Numbered from the stretch's first letter, positions 12,402 to 22,648 are shown. The stretch is DNA of 64,000 bases from Pseudoalteromonas espejiana DSM 9414 (GCF_002221525.1 NZ_CP011028.1:259001-323000), one strand, 5' to 3'. Notes: generated from the letters alone by a model not told the origin. A program made the numbers and translations.

Positions 12402-14126
12402 TTAAAAAGGAAATACCAGCGGGATCAGGGTTAATACCGTGATTGAATAAATAATAGAAAGGGGCAAGCCCATCACTATGTAATCTTTTAAGCGGTAATT
12501 ACCCGCGCTATAAACCATTAAGTTAGTTTGATACCCAAATGGCGATATAAAACTGGCCGATGCGCCAAAGGCAACCGCCATAATAAACGGTAGTGGGTCT
12601 ACATTAAAACCAACCGCTAATGAGTAAGCTACTGGGAATGACAGCGCAGCTGCGGCGTTATTTGTTATAAGCTCGGTAAATAATACGGTCATTAAAAATA
12701 TGGCTATAAACGCGCCATACGGGCCAAAATCCCCTAGTACCATAAACAAAGCACTTGATATTTGCCCAGCAAGCCCGGTCTCTATCATTAATTTTGCAAG
12801 CCCTATAGCGCTGCCTACTACCGCGAGTAATTCAATAGGAAAGCGGCGTTTAACTTCGCTTAGTTTAATGGTGCCGCTAAGCATTAAGCCTATTAATAAT
12901 ACCAGTAAGCCTTTAACAAGCGGTACTATACCTACAATACTTAGCCCTAATACAGCGGCAAAACCTGCAAGCACAATATTAGATTGTTTTGGTTTTAAGT
13001 GTGTTTGTAAGTCAAACCCCGATATATACACAAATTCGCGATTTAAATTAGGCAAACTATAAAAGTTTTTACCAGGGGCAAGTATTAATGAGTCGCCAGC
13101 TTGTAATTGTACTTGCCCAAGGCCGCCTTGTAGGCGGTCGTGGCCGCGGCGAATGGCAATAACCGCAGCATGAAATTGTTCTCTAAAGCGGACTTCTTTT
13201 ACGGTTTTACCAATAAACTTAGAGGATTGACTTACCACTACTTCCACTAGGTGTTCTATGTCTTTTTCATGGTTGTCGTGCACTACTTTTAAGCCATCAA
13301 AACGCTGAAGTAGCGGCACCGACTTAATATCGCCCACAAACAGCAGTACGTCGTTTTGCCTAATAATTTGCTGAGGTGTTACTGCGTATATACGCTCATC
13401 GCCGCGGATAATTTCGGCGAGGAATAAATCTTTTAAATCGCGAAGGCCGTTTTCTTCTACGGTGCGGCCAATTAATTTAGAGCCTGACTGTACTTTACCT
13501 TCGAGGTAAAAAGGAATCACTTCCTGATCGCTTTTACCGTTGTCGGGCAGGTATTTAAGCATCACTAAAATAGTAATAAGGCCCACACTTAATGCGCCAA
13601 TGCCTACAAGCGTAAAATCAAAAAAGCCCAGTGGCGCCATGCCGGCATCTACAGCAAAGCCGTTTACAATTAAGTTAGTAGAGGTACCAATAAGCGTAAT
13701 GGTGCCGCCTAAAATAGCGGTGTACGACAGCGGTAACAATAGCTTTGATGGGGAGTGATTTGGGTTGTCTTTTATGGCGGTAATAAGCGATGCAACAACC
13801 GCGGTGTTATTAGTGAACGATGACAAAAAAGCAGTAGATAAGCCAAGTTTTGTAACCGACTTTACTAAGCTTCCCTTAGAGAGTGACTGCGAAAGCTGCT
13901 GTATTAAGGTGGTTTTTTCAATCGCAATTGAAACAAGTACCAATAACACTAAGGTAATAAGTGACGGATTAGCATAGTTTACTAACATGCTTTCTAGGTC
14001 TATTAGCCCAGTTAAATAGCCAGTACCAATAGCACTTACAAATAACCAAGCTGGATTAATGCGGGTGCCAAAAAGGCACCCGACTAAAGTAAGCATAATG
14101 CCTGTTAAAACGAGCTGCTCTACCAT
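12402..14126 (-). CDS. SLC13/DASS family anion permease with RCK_C domains
   Basis: A 574-aa inner-membrane transporter. Two hydrophobic halves (about 1-190 and 380-574) flank a soluble insert with two TrkA-C/RCK_C-like repeats (about 200-360), seen in [18 protein letters not shown] and [16 protein letters not shown]. The motif [17 protein letters not shown] in the first half and [18 protein letters not shown] in the second are DASS hallmarks. Its place between cysN and cysC makes it the likely sulfate uptake system in place of the CysTWA ABC importer; that substrate is inferred from context. Confidence 0.87.
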   Translation of the reverse strand: MVEQLVLTGIMLTLVGCLFGTRINPAWLFVSAIGTGYLTGLIDLESMLVNYANPSLITLVLLVLVSIAIEKTTLIQQLSQSLSKGSLVKSVTKLGLSTAFLSSFTNNTAVVASLITAIKDNPNHSPSKLLLPLSYTAILGGTITLIGTSTNLIVNGFAVDAGMAPLGFFDFTLVGIGALSVGLITILVMLKYLPDNGKSDQEVIPFYLEGKVQSGSKLIGRTVEENGLRDLKDLFLAEIIRGDERIYAVTPQQIIRQNDVLLFVGDIKSVPLLQRFDGLKVVHDNHEKDIEHLVEVVVSQSSKFIGKTVKEVRFREQFHAAVIAIRRGHDRLQGGLGQVQLQAGDSLILAPGKNFYSLPNLNREFVYISGFDLQTHLKPKQSNIVLAGFAAVLGLSIVGIVPLVKGLLVLLIGLMLSGTIKLSEVKRRFPIELLAVVGSAIGLAKLMIETGLAGQISSALFMVLGDFGPYGAFIAIFLMTVLFTELITNNAAAALSFPVAYSLAVGFNVDPLPFIMAVAFGASASFISPFGYQTNLMVYSAGNYRLKDYIVMGLPLSIIYSITVLTLIPLVFPF

Positions 14127-14157
14127 GCTTTTAAATTCCTAACAGACATTTTTATAC

Positions 14158-15582
14158 TTACAGTTTTGAAATATCAAGCGCTTGCCAATGCGGGAAGTGC
14201 TTGCGTACTAAGCTATTAAATTCAACTTCAAAGTCGCTAAAATCGCTTTGTTGTTTTTCGCTTTTTAGTACTTGCTCAATCATACCTGCTGCAACCGTTA
14301 AGTTAGATAAGCGGTCAATCAGGATAAACGAGCCAGTTTCGTGGTTGTTGTGATACTCGTCAGCTAAAATTGTTTCGCTTAGTTCAAGCGTTACAATGGC
14401 AATTTCGTTTAGCTGAAGTGAATCGGCTGTGCCGTGCTCTAGGGTATTTACATCAATGGTGTGATCAATCTTTTTAACCACGGCTGATGTGTTTTTGCTG
14501 CCTAGTTTAATGTTGTAGCTTTTACCAAGTACCAGTGGCGCTTCGTGCATCCACACAAGTTTTGCTTGAACAAGGTTAGTTACCGAAGCCGTTGAGCTTG
14601 CAGGTACTATTACATCGCCGCGGCTAATATCTATTTCGCTATTAAGGGTAACGGTAATTGCTTGGCCAGCCTCAGCGTGATCTAGGTTGCCATTAAAGGT
14701 GACAATTTCTTTAATGCTTGATGTTTTACCCGACGGTAATACTTTTACTGCATCGCCTACATGTAACTTACCTGATGCCAACGTGCCCTGAAAACCACGG
14801 AAGTTTAAGTTAGGGCGTACCACGTACTGCACTGGTAAGCGTGCTTCAAAACCGGTATCGGTTTCTGCTGCTGGTGAGTCTTCTAAAAGCTCAAGTAATG
14901 GCTTATCTGTGTAATAAGGCGTATGAGCAGAGCGCGTTACTACGTTGTCGCCTTTAAGCGCCGACATAGGTACAAACTTAATGTTTGATACGTTAAGTTG
15001 CTCAGCAAATTTAAGGTAGTCGGCTTTAATTTTTTCATAAACGGTTTCGTCAAAATCAACGATATCCATTTTATTTACTGCTACCACAAACTGTTCAATG
15101 CCTAGCGAGTCACAAATAAAGCTATGGCGCTTAGTTTGTACTTGCACACCGTAGCGAGCATCAACCAAAATAATAGCCACATCACTTGTTGATGCGCCTG
15201 TTACCATGTTGCGGGTGTATTGCTCGTGCCCTGGGGTGTCGGCAATAATAAATTTACGCTTAGCCGTTGAAAAATAGCGGTACGCTACGTCAATGGTAAT
15301 GCCTTGCTCGCGCTCAGCTTGTAAGCCATCTACCAGTAGGGCTAAGTCGAGCTCTTCGCCAGCGTTACCTACTTTTTCGTTATCTTTATGAAGGGCTGCT
15401 AGCTGATCTTCATAAATTTGGTGGCTATCGTGCAAAAGGCGGCCAATCAGTGTTGATTTACCGTCATCTACGCTGCCACAGGTAAGCATGCGTAATAAGC
15501 TTTTATCTTGTTGGCGTGCTAGGTAGGCGTCTATGCCAATTTCTTTTACTTCGTTAATTGTGTCGTTAGTATTGGTAGACAT
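14158..15582 (-). CDS. cysN: Sulfate adenylyltransferase subunit 1 (GTPase)
   Basis: CysN is the GTPase subunit of ATP sulfurylase; GTP hydrolysis drives APS formation by CysD. The 474-aa protein has an EF-Tu-like G domain: G1 GSVDDGKST (36-44), switch II DTPGHEQYTRNM and G4 NKMD, followed by two beta-barrel domains (from about 240). There is no fused APS kinase domain at the C-terminus, consistent with a separate cysC downstream. The start overlaps the cysD stop by one base (TAATG), indicating translational coupling of the two subunits. Confidence 0.96.
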   Translation of the reverse strand: MSTNTNDTINEVKEIGIDAYLARQQDKSLLRMLTCGSVDDGKSTLIGRLLHDSHQIYEDQLAALHKDNEKVGNAGEELDLALLVDGLQAEREQGITIDVAYRYFSTAKRKFIIADTPGHEQYTRNMVTGASTSDVAIILVDARYGVQVQTKRHSFICDSLGIEQFVVAVNKMDIVDFDETVYEKIKADYLKFAEQLNVSNIKFVPMSALKGDNVVTRSAHTPYYTDKPLLELLEDSPAAETDTGFEARLPVQYVVRPNLNFRGFQGTLASGKLHVGDAVKVLPSGKTSSIKEIVTFNGNLDHAEAGQAITVTLNSEIDISRGDVIVPASSTASVTNLVQAKLVWMHEAPLVLGKSYNIKLGSKNTSAVVKKIDHTIDVNTLEHGTADSLQLNEIAIVTLELSETILADEYHNNHETGSFILIDRLSNLTVAAGMIEQVLKSEKQQSDFSDFEVEFNSLVRKHFPHWQALDISKL

Positions 15583-16481
15583 TAGAAATACCCCTCACGT
15601 TTTTTCTTCTCCATTGAGCCTGCTGAGTCGTGATCTATTACACGGCCTTCACGTTCAGATGACGTAGATAACAGCATTTCTTCAATAATTTCAGTTAGGT
15701 TGCTAGCAGTAGATTCCACTGCACCCGTAAGTGGGTAACAGCCTAAAGTACGAAAACGTACCGACTTCATTTGTGGTACTTCACCATCAGCAAGTGGCAT
15801 GCGCTCGTCGTCCACCATAATTAAGGTACCGTCGCGCTCAACCACTGGGCGCTCTTTAGCTAAATAAAGCGGCACCATTTCGATGTTTTCTTGGTAAATG
15901 TATTGCCAAATATCAAGCTCAGTCCAGTTAGACAGTGGGAATACACGAATGCTCTCACCAGGGTTAACTTGGCTGTTGTAGGTATTCCAAAGTTCTGGGC
16001 GCTGGTTTTTAGGGTCCCAACGGTGGTGTTTGTCGCGGAACGAGTAAACACGTTCTTTTGCGCGAGACTTTTCTTCATCGCGGCGTGCGCCACCAAATGC
16101 AGCATCAAAGCCGTATTTATCAAGTGCTTGTTTTAAACCTTGGGTTTTCATTATGTCGGTATGCTTACCTGAGCCGTGCTCAAACGGGCTAATACCCATT
16201 GCCATGCCTTCTGGGTTTTTGTGTACCAGTAGGTCAAAGCCGTATTCTTTTGCAAGGCGATCGCGAAACTCAATCATTTCACGAAACTTCCAGTTGGTGT
16301 CTACGTGTAATAACGGAAACGGAATTTTTGCAGGGTAAAATGCTTTACGCGCTAAGTGCAAAAGTACCGACGAATCTTTACCAATAGAGTAAAGCATTAC
16401 TGGGTTCTCAAACTCAGCGGCGACTTCGCGCATGATTTTGATACTTTCAGCTTCAAGTTGCTGAAGGTGAGTTAAAGCCAT
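15582..16481 (-). CDS. cysD: Sulfate adenylyltransferase subunit 2
   Basis: CysD is the catalytic subunit that joins sulfate and ATP into APS. The 299-aa product is of normal length and belongs to the PP-loop ATP pyrophosphatase family: [18 protein letters not shown] (31 on) is the nucleotide-binding loop, and [20 protein letters not shown] is the conserved basic loop. The C-terminus [14 protein letters not shown] segment and KKKREGYF are family signatures. It lies 48 bp behind cysG and overlaps cysN by one base. Confidence 0.96.
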   Translation of the reverse strand: MALTHLQQLEAESIKIMREVAAEFENPVMLYSIGKDSSVLLHLARKAFYPAKIPFPLLHVDTNWKFREMIEFRDRLAKEYGFDLLVHKNPEGMAMGISPFEHGSGKHTDIMKTQGLKQALDKYGFDAAFGGARRDEEKSRAKERVYSFRDKHHRWDPKNQRPELWNTYNSQVNPGESIRVFPLSNWTELDIWQYIYQENIEMVPLYLAKERPVVERDGTLIMVDDERMPLADGEVPQMKSVRFRTLGCYPLTGAVESTASNLTEIIEEMLLSTSSEREGRVIDHDSAGSMEKKKREGYF

Positions 16482-16529
16482 TGTTAGTCGTCCTACTAAA
16501 ATGATTAAAAGTTACAAATTTAAATATGT

Positions 16530-17957
16530 TTAGGTATTTGATACATCGGTTAGCGGCTGTGCAAAGCTACTTGTTTGCTCATTTTGGCCAAACCAAGCTA
16601 GCTGTGAGTGCAGGGCGGCTACTTCGCCAATAATAAGTAAGGCTGGTGAAATAACGCTGTTGCGCTCAATTAAATCAGCAAGCTCACCTAATTGCCCCGT
16701 AACCACACGCTGATTTTTACGTGTGCCGTTTTCAATAATGGCAACCGGTGTAGTTGCGCTGCGGCCATGCTTTAACAGCTCAGCTTGTATATGGGGCGAT
16801 TTAATAACGCCCATATAAATAGCTAAGGTTTGATGCGCTTTAGCAAGCGATTGCCAATCAAGCTCTTGGCCATCTTTTTTACAGTGCCCTGTTACAAACT
16901 GTATAGCCTGGGCGTGGTCGCGGTGTGTAAGCGGAATACCTGCATACGCGCTACAACCTGCCGCTGCCGTAATACCTGGCACTATTTGATAATTTACGTT
17001 GTTGGCAGCCAGCACTTGTACTTCTTCACCGCCGCGGCCGTAAATAAACGGGTCACCGCCTTTAATACGGCACACTTTTTTGCCTTGCTTGGCAAAATCA
17101 ACCAGCATTTGGTTGGTATCTTCTTGGGCTACACTGTGATCGCCTAAACGTTTGCCTACACATACTAGGTCAGCATCACGGCGTACTAATTCCATAATTT
17201 CATCAGACACTAAGTAGTCGTATACAACAACATCGGCTTGCTGCATTAATTGCAGTGCTTTAAGTGTTAAAAGCTCAGGGTCGCCAGGGCCTGCACCGAC
17301 TACATACACTTCGCCCTCTGGCTCTGCTTTGGCATCGAGCATTTGGCTTAGCTGGGCTTGTGCTGCTTCGGTATTACCTGTTTGTACTTTGCTCACGACT
17401 GATGAATCGAACACGCCTTCCCAAAATTGGCGGCGGTCGGCAAAATGTTTAAAACGTTGTTTTACTTTATCTCTAAAGCTGCCAACTAAAGTAGCTAATG
17501 GGCCAATATGCTGTGGGATAAGTGTCTCTAGCTTTTCACGTAAACGGCGCGCAAGTACAGGGGCAGTCCCTGCGCTTGATATAGCAATAGTTATCGGGTC
17601 GCGGTCAACAATAGAGGGGAATATAAACGTACATTTAGGCTGGTCATCAACCACGTTTACAAACACGTTGCGCGCATTGGCAAGTTCAAACACATTGTTG
17701 TTTACGTCATCGCGATCTGTGGCTGCTATAACCAGCATTTTGCCTTCAAGGTGCGACTCGTCAAAGTAAGCGTCAATAAGTGTGACTTCGTTATTGTGCG
17801 CATGCTCTTTAAGCTCATCACAAAACCAAGGTGCTACAAGTGTTACATTTGCACGTGCTTTTAAAAACGCGCGACATTTGCGTAATGCGACCTCTCCACC
17901 GCCAACAACCAGTACAGGTTTGTTGTCGAGTTTGGTAAAGATAGGTAAATATTGCAC
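16530..17957 (-). CDS. cysG: Siroheme synthase (multifunctional)
   Basis: CysG converts uroporphyrinogen III to siroheme, the cofactor of assimilatory sulfite and nitrite reductases. The 475-aa protein is the usual fusion: an N-terminal precorrin-2 dehydrogenase/ferrochelatase half (GGGEVALRKCRAFL for NAD binding; SSAGTAPVLARRLREKLE) and a C-terminal uroporphyrinogen methyltransferase half (VYVVGAGPGDPELLTLKAL, GGDPFIYGRGGEE, PGITAAAGCSAYAGIPLTHR). It appears to be the first gene of the leftward sulfate assimilation operon. cysIJ and cysH are not in the window. Confidence 0.96.
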   Translation of the reverse strand: MQYLPIFTKLDNKPVLVVGGGEVALRKCRAFLKARANVTLVAPWFCDELKEHAHNNEVTLIDAYFDESHLEGKMLVIAATDRDDVNNNVFELANARNVFVNVVDDQPKCTFIFPSIVDRDPITIAISSAGTAPVLARRLREKLETLIPQHIGPLATLVGSFRDKVKQRFKHFADRRQFWEGVFDSSVVSKVQTGNTEAAQAQLSQMLDAKAEPEGEVYVVGAGPGDPELLTLKALQLMQQADVVVYDYLVSDEIMELVRRDADLVCVGKRLGDHSVAQEDTNQMLVDFAKQGKKVCRIKGGDPFIYGRGGEEVQVLAANNVNYQIVPGITAAAGCSAYAGIPLTHRDHAQAIQFVTGHCKKDGQELDWQSLAKAHQTLAIYMGVIKSPHIQAELLKHGRSATTPVAIIENGTRKNQRVVTGQLGELADLIERNSVISPALLIIGEVAALHSQLAWFGQNEQTSSFAQPLTDVSNT

Positions 17958-18238
17958 GTGGATAACACCCCTAGAAAAAATCTAAAATAAAACGCTATTA
18001 AGCTGATGGGCAGAATATAGCGCGTACAAGTAAGTAAAAAATAATTAAAACCAAGTTGATATAACTAAAAGTTATAATAGGTGGTCTTTTTTGGCCTAAG
18101 ACTTAGTTAATAAGGGTTTGCGAGCAATTACAAGTAAAATAAGGTGCTTATAGTGTTTGGTTATGAGCTATAGCGAGATGGCGTTTATTTGTTACTATGG
18201 CTGCAACCTAGATTTATTGCTTAATAAATGGATTATTT

Positions 18239-18982
18239 ATGACAGAACAACACAATAACGCTCATTTAGCTGTATCACTTATGGATTTAACGAGCCTAAA
18301 CACAGCTGATACCTCAAACGATATTAAGCAGCTTGTAGAGAGTATTAACCCACAATTAGGCACGCCAGCGGCGGTATGTGTTTACAGCGATTTTGTAGAC
18401 GATGCAAAAATAGCGCTAGCAGCACGAGAGCTCAACCACGTTAAAGTGGCTACGGTTACTAACTTTCCAACCGGCGATGCACCGCTTAGCGACGTAATAA
18501 ACGAAACGCTTATTGCAATTGAGCGCGGCGCTGACGAAATAGATTTAGTTATACCCTATAAAGCACTTATTGCTGGCGATGAAAACACCGTGCTTGAATA
18601 TATACAGCAAAGCAAAAAAGCTTGCGGCACACAGGCGAAATTAAAAGTAATTATAGAAAGCGGCGAGCTAAAAACTGAAGCGCTAATTACTAAAGCTACA
18701 AACTTGGCCATTCAAGGCGGAGCTGACTTTGTAAAAACCAGCACAGGTAAAGTGGCTGTAAATGCGACGCTTGAAGTCACAAAAGTAATGCTTAGTGCTA
18801 TTAAGCAATCGGGCAAGGTGGTGGGTTTTAAAGCCGCCGGCGGTGTTAAAACAATAGCCGATGCAAAGGAGTATTTAGCACTTACTCGTTCAATAATGGG
18901 CGATGACTACTTACAGGCTGACACCTTTAGGTTTGGCGCATCAAGCTTACTTAGTGATGTGTATAAAGCATTAGAAAAATAA
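18239..18982 (+). CDS. deoC: Deoxyribose-phosphate aldolase
   Basis: DeoC cleaves 2-deoxyribose 5-phosphate to acetaldehyde and glyceraldehyde 3-phosphate in deoxynucleoside catabolism. The 247-aa TIM-barrel protein shows the Schiff-base Lys166 in GADFVKTSTGK, the second lysine Lys198 in VGFKAAGGVKT and Asp102 in ADEIDLVIPYKAL. It fits the E. coli-type class. The usual deoABD genes are absent; instead an SPFH lipoprotein gene follows after 13 bp, probably in the same transcript. The gene diverges from the cys operon. Confidence 0.95.
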   Translation: MTEQHNNAHLAVSLMDLTSLNTADTSNDIKQLVESINPQLGTPAAVCVYSDFVDDAKIALAARELNHVKVATVTNFPTGDAPLSDVINETLIAIERGADEIDLVIPYKALIAGDENTVLEYIQQSKKACGTQAKLKVIIESGELKTEALITKATNLAIQGGADFVKTSTGKVAVNATLEVTKVMLSAIKQSGKVVGFKAAGGVKTIADAKEYLALTRSIMGDDYLQADTFRFGASSLLSDVYKALEK

Positions 18983-18995
18983 TAAAGGAAATACA

Positions 18996-19844
18996 ATGAA
19001 ACCAAGAAATTCAGGGATGCAAAATCTGATCAATAACCTTGTTAAAGGTACTGTTTTGGTCGGTGTTGTTGGATTTGGCTTAACTGCGTGTACTAACCCA
19101 AGTACGCCAGCGGGTGAAGAAGGGTACGTATACGAAAAGCCGCGCGTGTTTGGTGAAGGTGGTTATCAAGGTACCATGAAAGGCCCTGCAAATTATGGTG
19201 TGTCGTTACTTCGCAATGAAGTTGTAAACATTGATATGCGGCCTAATACATACACCGAAAAATTTAGAATACTGGCAAACGATGACTTAAATATTCAGTT
19301 TGATTTTCATGCAGTGATAGGAATTCAAAGCGGCTCAGTAAAAACGGTAGTAGAAGAGTACGGCGCAGAGAATTGGTATAAACGCTTTGTGCGTGAAACA
19401 TTTAGAACCTATGTGCGCGACATTGTGCAAAAGTACGACAGTGGTGAGCTTAAAACCAACCGCGAAAAAATAGCGAAAGAGGTAAGCCTTCGTTTACAAA
19501 GCTACTTATCAACCACGCCGTTTAAATTAGCAAATGTGGTAGTAGGGGATATTAATTACCCCGCTATAGTGGCAAATGCCGTAGAGAAAAAACTTGCAGC
19601 GCAGCAGTTACTAGCAGAAAAAGAAACGCAAAAAGAAATAGCCCGCAAAGATGCTGAAATAAGAGTGGAAGAAGCTAAGGGCATAGCGCAGGCACAAAAA
19701 ATTATTAACGCTACGCTAACGGCTAATTATTTGCAGCATGAAGCAATAAATGCACAAGCTAAAATGGCTGAGTCGCCAAATCATACAACTGTTTATATTC
19801 CGGTTGGAAATAATGGCGTGCCGTTAGTAAAAGGGGCTAATTAA
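18996..19844 (+). CDS. SPFH/Band 7 domain lipoprotein
   Basis: A 282-aa predicted lipoprotein: a basic N-terminus, a hydrophobic stretch and the lipobox LTAC with Cys32. The body is prohibitin-like (SPFH), with VVNIDMRPNTYTEKFRILANDD, LKTNREKIAKEVSLRLQSYL and a long charged helix (about 205-260) rich in Lys, Glu and Ala, predicted coiled coil. Such proteins oligomerise at membranes; being lipid-anchored rather than transmembrane is less common for SPFH proteins. AAGGAA precedes the ATG. Function is unknown; the link with deoC may be only transcriptional. Confidence 0.8.
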   Translation: MKPRNSGMQNLINNLVKGTVLVGVVGFGLTACTNPSTPAGEEGYVYEKPRVFGEGGYQGTMKGPANYGVSLLRNEVVNIDMRPNTYTEKFRILANDDLNIQFDFHAVIGIQSGSVKTVVEEYGAENWYKRFVRETFRTYVRDIVQKYDSGELKTNREKIAKEVSLRLQSYLSTTPFKLANVVVGDINYPAIVANAVEKKLAAQQLLAEKETQKEIARKDAEIRVEEAKGIAQAQKIINATLTANYLQHEAINAQAKMAESPNHTTVYIPVGNNGVPLVKGAN

Positions 19845-19856
19845 GCCTTTTTATTA
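19829..19856 (+). terminator. Weak terminator at the end of the SPFH gene
   Basis: AGGGGCT and AAGCCTTTTT form a short stem overlapping the stop codon, followed by Ts. Confidence 0.4.
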
Positions 19857-19907
19857 TTAAGGACTTAATTGTTTATCGAGATTTTGCAATGTGGGTATCT
19901 TTTAGGC

Positions 19908-19935
19908 TTGTGTTAATGATTTGCGTAAGTATAAT
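19908..19935 (+). promoter_or_regulatory. Promoter for tRNA-Trp
   Basis: TTGTGT (19908-19913), a 16-bp spacer and a perfect TATAAT (19930-19935), placing transcription start about 10 bases before the tRNA. Confidence 0.65.
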
Positions 19936-19950
19936 AGGCATCCACTTTGC

Positions 19951-20027
19951 AGGGGCGTAGTTCCAATTGGTAGAACAGCGGTCTCCAAAACCGACGGTTG
20001 GGAGTTCGAATCTCTCCGCCCCTGCCA
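19951..20027 (+). tRNA. trnW: tRNA-Trp (CCA)
   Basis: The acceptor arm AGGGGCG pairs with CGCCCCT. The D-loop has AATTGGTAGA, the anticodon loop reads CTCCAAA with anticodon CCA, and the T-arm has GGGAGTTCGAATCTCTC. Discriminator G and an encoded CCA end the gene. The sequence is close to E. coli tRNA-Trp. It stands directly ahead of secE-nusG, where many gammaproteobacteria also have tufB; no tufB is present here. Confidence 0.97.
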
Positions 20028-20159
20028 TTTTTACTCATAAGTTGAGTAAGTCTGGGGTTAAAAATCGGTTTAAATAAGTCTGTTTTTAAGTTTAGATTTT
20101 AATGGATTAACCCTGCCATTGTGTAGGGTTGTTGTGTCTGTAGTTAAGGTAATAATATT

Positions 20160-20537
20160 ATGAGCACGAATGTAGAAACACCATCAAGTGCGATGGAGTC
20201 GGTAAAGTGGTTAGTAGCAATCGCGCTACTTGCAGGCGCAGTTGTTGGTAATCACATGTTTGCAGATCAATCTGTATTACTACGTGCAATTGGCGTTGTG
20301 GTTGCAATAGCAGCAGGTTTAGGTATTGCCTCGCAAACCGCTAAAGGCCGTGACTTTTTAGCTTTTGCTAAAGAAGCACGCATTGAAGTACGCAAAGTAG
20401 TTTGGCCAACGCGTCAAGAAACTACCCACACGACATTAATCGTAATGGTTGCAACAGTGATTATGGCGCTTATCCTTTGGGGATTAGATGGCATTTTATT
20501 CCGCGCTGTAGGCTTTTTAACTGGATTGGAGATCTGA
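20160..20537 (+). CDS. secE: Preprotein translocase subunit SecE
   Basis: SecE is the essential small subunit of the SecYEG protein-export channel. The 125-aa protein is the long gammaproteobacterial form with three membrane segments (about 15-35, 40-58 and 95-118). The conserved cytoplasmic amphipathic segment [19 protein letters not shown] precedes the third. It is 4 bp upstream of nusG, the standard arrangement. Confidence 0.96.
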   Translation: MSTNVETPSSAMESVKWLVAIALLAGAVVGNHMFADQSVLLRAIGVVVAIAAGLGIASQTAKGRDFLAFAKEARIEVRKVVWPTRQETTHTTLIVMVATVIMALILWGLDGILFRAVGFLTGLEI

Positions 20538-20541
20538 TCCC

Positions 20542-21099
20542 ATGTCGGATGAGAACAAAGAAATTAAATTACGCTGGTACGTTGTACAAGCATTCTCTGG
20601 TTACGAAAAGCGTGTAGCGCAAACGTTATCAGAGCACATTAAAATTGAAGGTCTTGAAGAGAGCTTTGGTGAAATATTAGTACCAACGGAAGAAGTTGTT
20701 GAGATGCGCGCCGGTCAAAAGCGTAAATCTGAGCGTAAATTTTTCCCAGGTTACGTACTAGTACAAATGGATATGAATGACGCTAGCTGGCACTTAGTAA
20801 ATAGCACTGAACGTGTTATGGGCTTTATTGGTGGTACATCTGACCGCCCAGCGCCGATTAGCTCTAAAGAAGCAGAACGTATTCTTAACCGTTTACAAGA
20901 AAATGCTGAAGCACCTAAACCAGCTACATTATTTGAGCCAGGTGAAGTTGTTCGCGTAACAGACGGTCCATTTGCAGACTTTAGTGGTGTGGTTGAAGAA
21001 GTTGACTACGAAAAGAGCCGCGTAAAAGTATCTGTACTTATTTTTGGTCGTTCTACGCCGGTTGAACTTGAATTTGGTCAAGTTGAACAAGATAAGTAA
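20542..21099 (+). CDS. nusG: Transcription termination/antitermination factor NusG
   Basis: NusG binds RNA polymerase, suppresses pausing, couples to Rho or ribosomal S10 and supports rRNA antitermination. The 185-aa protein has the NGN domain ([20 protein letters not shown] to about 120, including [11 protein letters not shown] and VMGFIGG) and a C-terminal KOW domain ([22 protein letters not shown]). It is the second gene of secE-nusG and ends at a strong terminator, so rplKA needs its own promoter. Confidence 0.97.
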   Translation: MSDENKEIKLRWYVVQAFSGYEKRVAQTLSEHIKIEGLEESFGEILVPTEEVVEMRAGQKRKSERKFFPGYVLVQMDMNDASWHLVNSTERVMGFIGGTSDRPAPISSKEAERILNRLQENAEAPKPATLFEPGEVVRVTDGPFADFSGVVEEVDYEKSRVKVSVLIFGRSTPVELEFGQVEQDK

Positions 21100-21150
21100 T
21101 TGATTAAAAAAGCTTCGCCATTATTTATTTAAATTTTGGCACGAAGCTTG

Positions 21151-21190
21151 AAAAAGGCCGCTGATTAACTTATAATCAGCGGCCTTTTTG
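21151..21190 (+). terminator. Strong terminator after nusG
   Basis: AAAAAGGCCGCTGATTA pairs perfectly over 17 bp with TAATCAGCGGCCTTTTT around a 5-base loop, with a T-run. It separates secE-nusG from rplKA. Confidence 0.95.
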
Positions 21191-21312
21191 TATTAAGGCA
21201 AAAATTTATTTTTGCTGGCAAAAAGTACGAAACCAATTTTTAAACTGGGAAGCCGTTAGAGTACGCGTCCTCGCGCGCACAAGGCTAAGACCCACCAAAT
21301 GAGGTATTTATA

Positions 21313-21741
21313 ATGGCTAAAAAAGTTGAAGCTTTAATCAAGCTACAAGTTGCCGCTGGTATGGCTAATCCTAGTCCTCCAGTAGGTCCTGCACTAGGTC
21401 AACACGGTGTAAACATCATGGAATTCTGTAAAGCGTTTAACGCACGTACAGAATCTATCGAAAAAGGCGCTCCAGTTCCTGTAGTGATCTCTGTTTACGG
21501 TGACCGTTCATTTACGTTCGATATGAAAACGCCACCTGCTGCTTACTTACTTAAGAAAGCTGCTGGTATCAAATCAGGCTCAGGCCGTCCTAACACTGAA
21601 AAAGTAGGCACAGTAACTCGTGCTCAACTTGAAGAGATTGTTGAGACAAAACGAGCTGACCTTACAGCGGCTGATATGGACGCTGCGGTTCGCACTATCG
21701 CAGGTTCTGCGCGTGCGATGGGCTTGAACGTAGAGGACTAA
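21313..21741 (+). CDS. rplK: 50S ribosomal protein L11
   Basis: L11 binds the GTPase-associated centre of 23S rRNA and is needed for RelA activation. The 142-aa product has [26 protein letters not shown], the proline-rich N-terminal RNA-proximal helix region, and the C-terminal 23S-binding domain ([21 protein letters not shown]). It is followed by rplA after 3 bp. In relatives L1 represses this mRNA by binding its leader; the 120-bp leader after the nusG terminator is the place to look. Confidence 0.98.
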   Translation: MAKKVEALIKLQVAAGMANPSPPVGPALGQHGVNIMEFCKAFNARTESIEKGAPVPVVISVYGDRSFTFDMKTPPAAYLLKKAAGIKSGSGRPNTEKVGTVTRAQLEEIVETKRADLTAADMDAAVRTIAGSARAMGLNVED

Positions 21742-21744
21742 GAA

Positions 21745-22449
21745 ATGGCTAAATTAACTAAACGTATGCGTACTATCCGCGAGAAAGTGGAAGTAACTAA
21801 AGATTACGAAATCAATGAAGCAGTTGCTCTTTTAAAAGAGTTAGCGACAGCTAAATTCGTAGAAAGTGTTGACGTTGCCGTTAACCTTGGTATCGATGCT
21901 CGTAAATCTGACCAAAACGTTCGTGGTGCAACTGTACTACCTAACGGTACTGGTCGTGACGTTCGTGTTGCTGTATTCACTCAAGGCGCTAATGCAGAAG
22001 CTGCAAAAGAAGCCGGTGCTGAATTAGTAGGCATGGAAGATCTTGCTGAACTAGTTAAGAAAGGCGAGATGGATTTTGACGTTGTTGTTGCATCACCAGA
22101 CGCTATGCGTGTTGTTGGTCAACTAGGTCAAATCTTAGGTCCACGTGGTCTTATGCCTAACCCTAAAACTGGTACTGTAACACCTAACGTTGCAGAAGCA
22201 GTTAAAAATGCTAAAGCAGGTCAAGTACGTTACCGTAATGACAAAAATGGTATCATCCATACTACTATCGGTAAGGTTGATTTCACTGCTGAGCAACTTC
22301 AACAAAACCTTGAAGCTCTAATTGTTGCACTTAAGAAGGCTAAGCCTTCTCAAGCAAAAGGTGTTTACTTGAAAAAAGTAACTATCTCTACAACAATGGG
22401 CGCAGGTGTTGCTGTTGACCAAAACACTTTAAGCACAACTGTAGCTTAA
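21745..22449 (+). CDS. rplA: 50S ribosomal protein L1
   Basis: L1 forms the mobile stalk that guides deacylated tRNA from the E site and represses its own operon. The 234-aa product is normal for bacteria and shows [20 protein letters not shown], the G-rich signature [17 protein letters not shown], and [15 protein letters not shown] near the end. It is the distal gene of rplKA, 3 bp behind rplK. Confidence 0.98.
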   Translation: MAKLTKRMRTIREKVEVTKDYEINEAVALLKELATAKFVESVDVAVNLGIDARKSDQNVRGATVLPNGTGRDVRVAVFTQGANAEAAKEAGAELVGMEDLAELVKKGEMDFDVVVASPDAMRVVGQLGQILGPRGLMPNPKTGTVTPNVAEAVKNAKAGQVRYRNDKNGIIHTTIGKVDFTAEQLQQNLEALIVALKKAKPSQAKGVYLKKVTISTTMGAGVAVDQNTLSTTVA

Positions 22450-22455
22450 TAGGTG

Positions 22456-22484
22456 TTTACATGGCGTGAAATTTGTACTATAAT
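22456..22484 (+). promoter_or_regulatory. rplJL-rpoBC promoter
   Basis: TTTACA (22456-22461), a 17-bp spacer and a perfect TATAAT (22479-22484), 7 bp past the rplA stop. It would give rplJ a leader of about 280 nt. Confidence 0.8.
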
Positions 22485-22580
22485 TTTGCGCCATTTTGTT
22501 GAATAATTTTATTATTTAACAAGTAAAGAATTCGGGTTGAAGTCCATAATTTCGCTAAACTCTTGAGTGATGCGATAAAT

Positions 22581-22648
22581 TGGGCTTCCGTCCAAGACCG
22601 TAGGCGGCTTCGGCCTTAATATTACCTACGTAGACGGTGTGAATCCCC
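22581..22648 (+). promoter_or_regulatory. Ribosomal L10-type leader (autoregulatory RNA)
   Basis: Nested helices are visible: CCGTC (22588-22592) with GACGG (22633-22637), GTAGG (22600-22604) with CCTAC (22625-22629), an inner GGC/GCC pairing, and an outer GGG with CCC. The position upstream of rplJ and the interrupted stem with an internal loop match the known L10 leader, where the L10-(L12)4 complex binds to repress translation. Confidence 0.7.

Noticed and set aside
15891..16387. Several plus-strand open frames opposite cysD
   Set aside because: cysD is complete with all motifs on the other strand; the antisense frames are Cys/Ser-rich with no SD site or domain.
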